Shown here: positions 59,306 through 64,000 of the stretch, one piece after another
Layout of the letters: the number at the start of each line of letters is the position of its first letter
Numbering within the stretch: position 1 is the stretch's first letter
Assembly: GCA_934047225.1 (NCBI GenBank)
Contig: CAKOHE010000044.1
Span: 186,001 to 250,000, forward strand
Direction of reading: 5' to 3'
DNA from: Ypsolopha sequella
Lineage: Eukaryota; Arthropoda; Insecta; Lepidoptera; Ypsolophidae
Length of the DNA: 64,000 bases
The notes under the pieces: generated by a model
Told to the model about the DNA's origin: nothing
Database searches by the model: none
Seen by the model: the letters and a program-made list of their open reading frames with translations, nothing else
Program-made: the position numbers and the translations under genes

Positions 59306-59464
59306 ACCTATTTCATGAAATGTTCAATTCTATGATCTGGTCACGACATATATATAAATTTCAACAGTTTGAGCGTCTTAATTATGGTGTACAGTGGCGA
59401 ATTTATCTCAAAACTGAAATAAAACCAAGCTTGAAAACGAATATTTGATTTAAAATGCATTATA

Positions 59465-59632
59465 GCCGATTCTGAAGGCTTTAATTTTAGTTTTAGTGCT
59501 GTCAAAACTAAATTTTCTTCATTGCAAAATAGTCCTTAACTGTTAGGGTTAGAAGGTAAATTACTTTGAAAAATTTTAAGTTTTGACAGCACTAAAACTA
59601 ATATTAAAACCTCAGAATCGGCTTTATTATGT
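59465..59632. repeat. 168-bp fold-back MITE
   Basis: GCCGATTCTGAAGGCTTTAA plus TTTTAGTGCTGTCAAAACT at the left is mirrored by AGTTTTGACAGCACTAAAAC and CTCAGAATCGGC at the right. Confidence 0.75.
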
Positions 59633-59948
59633 GCACAAACAAAATAAACTACTTGAAGAATAAAATAAAATAAAAAATATGGCCATTAAAATACTAATAA
59701 CCAAGTAATAATTTACATACTTACCGATAAGTACTTAAAATATCTTTTAACACTTGAGTGCAGTGGCGGATACGAATGGGGGGCTTTGTAATAAGAAAAT
59801 TATAAAAAATTAATAAGATACCATTGTCTTGTGTGTGATAAAACAGTTTTAATAACATTTTCTTGAAATTTGCATGTGACTTTATTATTACGTTATTAGT
59901 TATAACTCTTATAACACCCATACCTCAAGATGTCCCTCGCCCCTAAAG

Positions 59949-60196
59949 TTTTTAGGGTTCAGTACCCAAAGGGTAACCATCGGGACCCTATTACTAAGAC
60001 TCCGCTGTCAGTCTGTCACCGGCAATACATATTATTGTATCGCATGAACCGTGATAGTTAGACAGTTGAAATAATAAAAAACAGATTATAAGAATAAAAT
60101 AAATATTTAAGGGGGCTCGCATACAACAAACATGTTTTTTTTTGCCGTTTTTATAGATAATGGTGCGAGTCCGACTCGCACTTGGCCGATTTTTTC
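59949..60196. repeat. 'TTAGGGTTCAGTACC' interspersed repeat
   Basis: Full-length relative of the element at 1152-1446, from TTTTTAGGGTTCAGTACCC to GACTCGCACTTGGCC, with internal deletions. Confidence 0.65.
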
Positions 60197-60285
60197 TGTA
60201 TCCGCTGCTTGTGTGTTGTTTCAAAACGTTTTAAAATATTAAGAAGAGCATCAAAGTTTTTAACGTAATCCTCCTTTTTCACCAG

Positions 60286-60393
60286 GATCCAGCATTAGAT
60301 TCGTACACCCTGGAGCATGAAGCCCGCAAACTGGACAGCACGCTCGCACACAGTCTTCCACCCCTGAACGACAGTTACGACTCTTCCAAATAA
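60286..60393 (+). CDS. Terminal exon of an unidentified host gene
   Basis: A textbook 3' splice site, ATCCTCCTTTTTCACCAG at 60268-60285, precedes 35 codons starting DPALDSYTLEHEARKLDSTL and finishing AHSLPPLNDSYDSSK, then TAA 60391-60393. The other two frames contain stops, and the composition departs from the AT-rich flanks. It starts on a codon boundary (phase 0). Acidic and hydrophilic, it looks like a cytoplasmic C-terminal tail. The preceding exon was not identified with confidence; the only plus-strand candidate in the window is 3742-3818, which would imply a ~56-kb intron full of transposons. Gene identity unknown. Confidence 0.55.
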   Translation, partial: DPALDSYTLEHEARKLDSTLAHSLPPLNDSYDSSK

Positions 60394-60489
60394 ACTGTAT
60401 TAAAAACTAAGGGCGATGCAAGCGAGATTTTGTAGACGTTACTCGATTTTAAAGTGTTTGATTGACCTGAGAAAGTTAATATTGAATTA

Positions 60490-60810
60490 GGGGCCATCCA
60501 TAAATTACGTCACAAGTTAAGGGAGTGGGAGGGGTCAAAAAAGTGTGACAAGGGGAGGATGAGTCATAAGATTCGTGACGTCACATTATAAATCTAAAGT
60601 ATTATAACTCTAAACTTCAATTCTAAAGAATTTCTAAAATGTTTGATTTATCGTCGATTTTACGAAAAAAGGGTTTGTATAAATAATTTTGAAGGTGCTA
60701 TTTTAATTGAATAATGCAAAATTTTTGACGTCACACCAGGGGAGAGGGTCGCACAAATGTGACCACCTAAAAATCATCAAATATGTGTGACGTCACTTAT
60801 GGATGGCCCC
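60490..60810. repeat. 321-bp MITE with terminal GGGGCCATCCATAA repeats and TGACGTCA sites
   Basis: Begins GGGGCCATCCATAAATTACG and ends with the inverse CTTATGGATGGCCCC. TGACGTCA palindromes lie at 60576-60583, 60726-60733 and 60788-60795, plus TGAGTCA at 60560-60566. It sits ~100 bases behind the host exon's stop codon, probably inside its 3' UTR. Confidence 0.8.
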
Positions 60811-61445
60811 TTTCCAGGAAGATGTATGAAAAGGGTATACGCAATTTGGTAAGCCATAAAACTCACAAGCGACCGATTTGTAAACTGAAGAACTGTTTAA
60901 AAGTTCGTAGATCGACCGACATTTTGACCCACCATAAATAGGTTGTAACCCGGGTCGTTAACCATTCCGTCAAGTCTGAAACATTGTCATTTTACCAGAT
61001 ACTTGTTTTTATAGATGTTTGACCACATTTGAGGTAACAGATGCTTTTACTCTGTGCCTAATCAACCTACCGGTCTACAAGATCGGAATTACCATAAATA
61101 CATACTTATTAGATTTTGATGTAAAACATTCTAGTCACTATAATAGGTACTTCTTGAGATTTGTGTTGCTCACGTATTTATGTATATTTATTTATGATTC
61201 ATAAAAAATTCTTTGGATCAGTATAAGGAAGTTCAACGGAAGCAATTTTTTGTCATAATTTAACAATGAATCTGTATTATGTACGCCCAGGTATAGGAAT
61301 ATTTGATTATTTATGTAGTTTTTAGTGGTACTTATCTTTAGTTGTTAGGTTTAACGAAATCTAGTCTTTATAAAGTCATTTTTAAACATGGTTTCTTAGA
61401 TTATAATGTTTATTGTAGAACAAACTTCCTCATTTTGAGTAAGTA
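60811..61445. other. Probable 3' UTR or flank of the host exon
   Basis: AT-rich, no repeat recognised; would be 3' UTR if the AATAAA at 61446 is used. Confidence 0.3.
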
Positions 61446-61451
61446 AATAAA
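61446..61451 (+). terminator. Possible polyadenylation signal
   Basis: AATAAA followed by an A-run and a TTTTTATCTTTGAG stretch. An alternative AATAAA overlaps the stop codon at 60389-60394. Which, if either, serves the host gene cannot be told from sequence alone. Confidence 0.3.
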
Positions 61452-62067
61452 TTATAAAAAAAAAAAATGGTTTTTATCTTTGAGTCCAGAAATTAAAGTA
61501 GCTATTTAAAATATTTATAGCCTTGATATAAACAAGTGGCTTTTAAAATGTCTTCGTGTGTTGAAATTTTAAAATTGTTTTGTTTGTATTTTTTTTTTCT
61601 TTCTTTTAGAGGATTTTGTCACTTCGTGACCATTTCATCCTCATTGTTTTTCGATTCATATTTTATTTAAAGTTTAAAGAAAATTTGATCATGTAGTCCG
61701 TTTCTTATAGCCATTCCAAACATCAAGTTATTGGCATAATTTATCAACCAAGTAATAAATTATATAGATAATGATGTATTAACTGTTGACTTCATTAATT
61801 ACAAAAGCAACAGGCATGTAAATCAACTCCAGCGCGAAATCGCTTCTGTTTTGAGATGTCAACTTTCTTTGTAAAAGAGCATTTAATCTAAGCAAAAATA
61901 AACTTTATGGCAATCACTTAAGGTGCACTTTACCATCTAATTTAAGCAAACTGTGTCTATATTAACAATACATATATTATGTAGGTACAAGTCAAATGAT
62001 AATAGTATCTAACGTAAGGTATAAATTACTTCTCGAATATATTTAGGGATGCGTTTTCGGTAATATC
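61452..62067. other. AT-rich spacer
   Basis: No gene or repeat recognised. Confidence 0.35.
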
Positions 62068-62481
62068 TGTGTTACCACACGACCGTCTGAGAGAAACAGA
62101 GATGGTGGCTCTGATAAGAACCGCACCGTCATGGAGAAACGGAAGTTGGCTCTGAAAAGAGCCGTTCCACGCAGCTGGAGTTTGGAGGAGCGCACGACGA
62201 CATTCCACGGCGAGAGCGGCGCGCGGACGGAGCGAAGTGTTGATCCATCGGCGGTCGACGCAGCTAAGAGGACGCGCGGGCGCGAGAGCTCGTTTATATA
62301 TCAACTCGAACCGGCATTCGGCTCACCTCGGGTGCAGATCGGTTTTCGGCACTTCGACATCTTTCATCTCTGTTCATCTATCGTCATCCTTGTCATAATA
62401 TTTAATATATAAGCTAGAACTTTTAATAAAATTCATTCCATTCCATTCTCAACACTGAGTTTACTTCTGATCCTGAACACA
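62068..62481 (+). repeat. LTR-like block (solo LTR candidate)
   Basis: Starts TGTGTTACCACACGACCG, has a TATA-like TTTATATATC at ~62293, a pyrimidine-rich leader, AATAAA at 62425-62430 and ends near CTGAACACA; the order U3-TATA-AATAAA-CA is what an LTR shows. GC-rich first half. No direct repeat flanks it and no partner LTR is in the window. TGGCGGTCAC at ~62512 could be a primer-binding site of a lost interior. Confidence 0.4.
62107..62163 (-). promoter_or_regulatory. Two histone-type 3' stem-loops in tandem (minus strand)
   Basis: On the minus strand 62163-62148 reads GGCTCTTTTCAGAGCC, identical to the metazoan replication-dependent histone mRNA 3' stem-loop (6-bp stem, TTTC loop). 62122-62107 reads GGTTCTTATCAGAGCC, the same fold with one G-U pair. 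They are 25 bases apart, and each is followed within ~15 bases by TTTCTC. No histone coding sequence is upstream; a 39-codon minus ORF (62248-62129) and a TATATAAA at ~62299 are all that precede them. Confidence 0.5.
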
Positions 62482-63061
62482 GTTCCTCCAAAATCTGTAA
62501 AGACACGCTTCTGGCGGTCACAAGAGTTTCAATGATAAATAGATGCCATTTTTTGTCATTTGCTCATCCGAGCCGAGCTGATAAGTTATGCATACAATTT
62601 ATTGTTTGCAAAACAACCGGCTTCGTTGCTCTGAAAAATACAATGAAAATCGACGAAAACATTTATGAATGTCTTCCTAATGGATGTTATTTAAATACCA
62701 ATGACCTAAATTGCAGTTAAGCGATAGATAAGCGCCACATTTCCTGTAAACTTTGGGAGGGTCTGCCTACCAGATAAAAATAGAAGTTTATAATTATTCA
62801 TATCTTTCATACACGCGACCAAAAATTTCTCTAGAGTAACATTGTATGTAGATTAGCACTGTCCTACAAGCTTTCGGTGTCATTAATTCATTACATTTAT
62901 GACTTCTTCATTATGACCTAATTTTAAGTCATAGGGGCCTCGTTGTGAGCTCAGTCTATATTATTAGACCTTGTTTCAAACTGTGAGGCCCGATTGGTCA
63001 TGTAACTCTACACTTGGTTGAAATCATAGAGATTAGATTGCTTGGTTATCAAGTTATTGCT
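62482..63061. other. Spacer
   Basis: A 62-codon ORF at 62532-62720 is open, but nothing supports coding. No repeat recognised. Confidence 0.3.
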
Positions 63062-63231
63062 GGGGCACGTTTACACTGTAGGAAAGCAACTTGACGCAAA
63101 ACAATCTGGTGAAAAGGAAAGCTTTTCTTTTTTAATAGTATTGAAGGTTTATATTTGCTCCAGTATTAGTTCACAAATTGTACCAATAGTTGTAACATTT
63201 TTTGAGTACTTTAACTAGTGTAAACATGCCC
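63062..63231. repeat. ~170-bp MITE
   Basis: GGGGCACGTTTACACTG at the left and CTAGTGTAAACATGCCC at the right are inverted copies with one mismatch over 15 bases. Confidence 0.6.
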
Positions 63232-64000
63232 TTAGAATGGAGGCGTATTGTGTTCATTTCCACTGGGCTGTGTCAATTCTTGTGTTACTAGAATATCGAC
63301 ATACGACCGCCACTTTACACTGCCATTATTTTTTATCAAAATGTTTTTATAACTACAATATTGTTTTATCAGTAGTGTATTTAAAACAAAGACACGTTTT
63401 ATGAAACTTTTACACTTGTCAAGTGCATTCAAAAATAAAATAGAGATGTAGAGTACATAATTGTCTTTTCATTTAATTCCATTTAAATTCCGACCCAATT
63501 TGTTGTTACGTTTGATTGGTTGCGAGAGGCGACGCTGCGCAAGAGCCGACGGCATGTGGGATGTGACTCATCAAGTATGTGAATCAACCTCACTCACTGA
63601 CTCAAATTAACTACTTGGCACTTAAACAGAGGACTGTAAGAAGCCTAAAGAGAAACGCCCACCATCTTAATGTTTTAAAATTGTTTTTTATTGATAATTT
63701 GCAAAAAAAGAAATTAATAGTTATTGTACATGTCGATTATTGATTGAAAAAAGATAAAAATATACAAGTTCTTAATTTGCACAATATATATAAAAATATA
63801 ATTCAACTCAGATCGAAGTCGTTACCAATATCCTTGTGCAGTTAATCTTAATTATTAACAGAAAAGAAATGGAGGAAACATCTAATCCCTTAACAATATT
63901 TGAACACCTATAATTATTATTTGTTATAACAAAGTTTGTAGAAGCGAACATAGGTTGGTAATTATTACATTTAAATGAGCCAGTAACCATAAAATTTTTA
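63232..64000. other. AT-rich right edge
   Basis: Nothing supported. A GC-richer patch at 63520-63560 (GCGACGCTGCGCAAGAGCCG) may be part of another repeat. Confidence 0.3.

Noticed and set aside
62026..62304. 92-codon minus-strand ORF as a gene near the stem-loops
   Set aside because: It has no recognisable domain and spans an LTR-like block; it would also run through both stem-loops.

Overview
The window looks like a repeat-dense, AT-rich piece of an insect chromosome, most probably a moth or butterfly. The inference rests on the mix of elements: RTE-clade and Jockey/CR1-type LINE ends, BEL/Pao LTR retrotransposons, PIF/Harbinger and THAP/P-type DNA-transposon remnants, and many fold-back MITEs, several of which I recognise from memory as common in Lepidoptera. 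No tRNA or rRNA gene, CRISPR array or bacterial-style operon was seen. Host-gene content is limited to exon-sized fragments.

Layout. 1-9279: a graveyard of small elements. It holds LINE 3' ends, a 206-bp palindrome and a 272-bp fold-back MITE, a decayed THAP/P-type transposon bounded by ~35-bp inverted repeats (4523-7195), an orphan PHD-finger LINE ORF1-like gene (minus strand) and an RTE remnant. 9280-29757 and 29758-50235: two head-to-tail copies of one 20,478-bp unit, for which I noticed only two base differences. Each unit carries, in order, a 5'-truncated LINE end, an RTE tail, a 75-bp minisatellite (14 copies), a GTAGCA-rich repeat, a Harbinger transposase remnant, a 68-bp minisatellite (7 copies), a nearly intact LINE (ORF1 + ORF2, ORF2 split by a ~1-kb fold-back element), four more 68-bp units, a minus-strand host-like exon, and a BEL/Pao element. 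The unit's right breakpoint lies inside the BEL env region. Copy A of the BEL element is therefore cut off and fused to unrelated sequence, while copy B continues into single-copy DNA and is complete with both LTRs, a 5-bp target duplication, primer-binding site and polypurine tract (43861-51125).

50236-64000: the 3' end of the complete BEL element, a 459-bp fold-back MITE, a second, older and 5'-truncated BEL/Pao element (51944-57330) with an in-frame stop at the gag/pol boundary, a frameshift and a nonsense codon, more LINE ends and MITEs, a credible terminal exon of an unidentified host gene on the plus strand (60286-60393), a MITE rich in TGACGTCA sites just behind it, and an LTR-like block carrying two histone-type stem-loops in antisense.

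How it fits together. The order of events can be read from nesting: minisatellite, then LINE insertion into it, then fold-back insertion into the LINE; separately the BEL insertion; then duplication of the whole block (or an assembly duplication). The BEL element encodes gag, protease, RT, part of RNase H, part of integrase and a baculovirus-F-like envelope in one frame. It lacks about 1.08 kb between RNase H and the integrase core and is therefore probably not autonomous.
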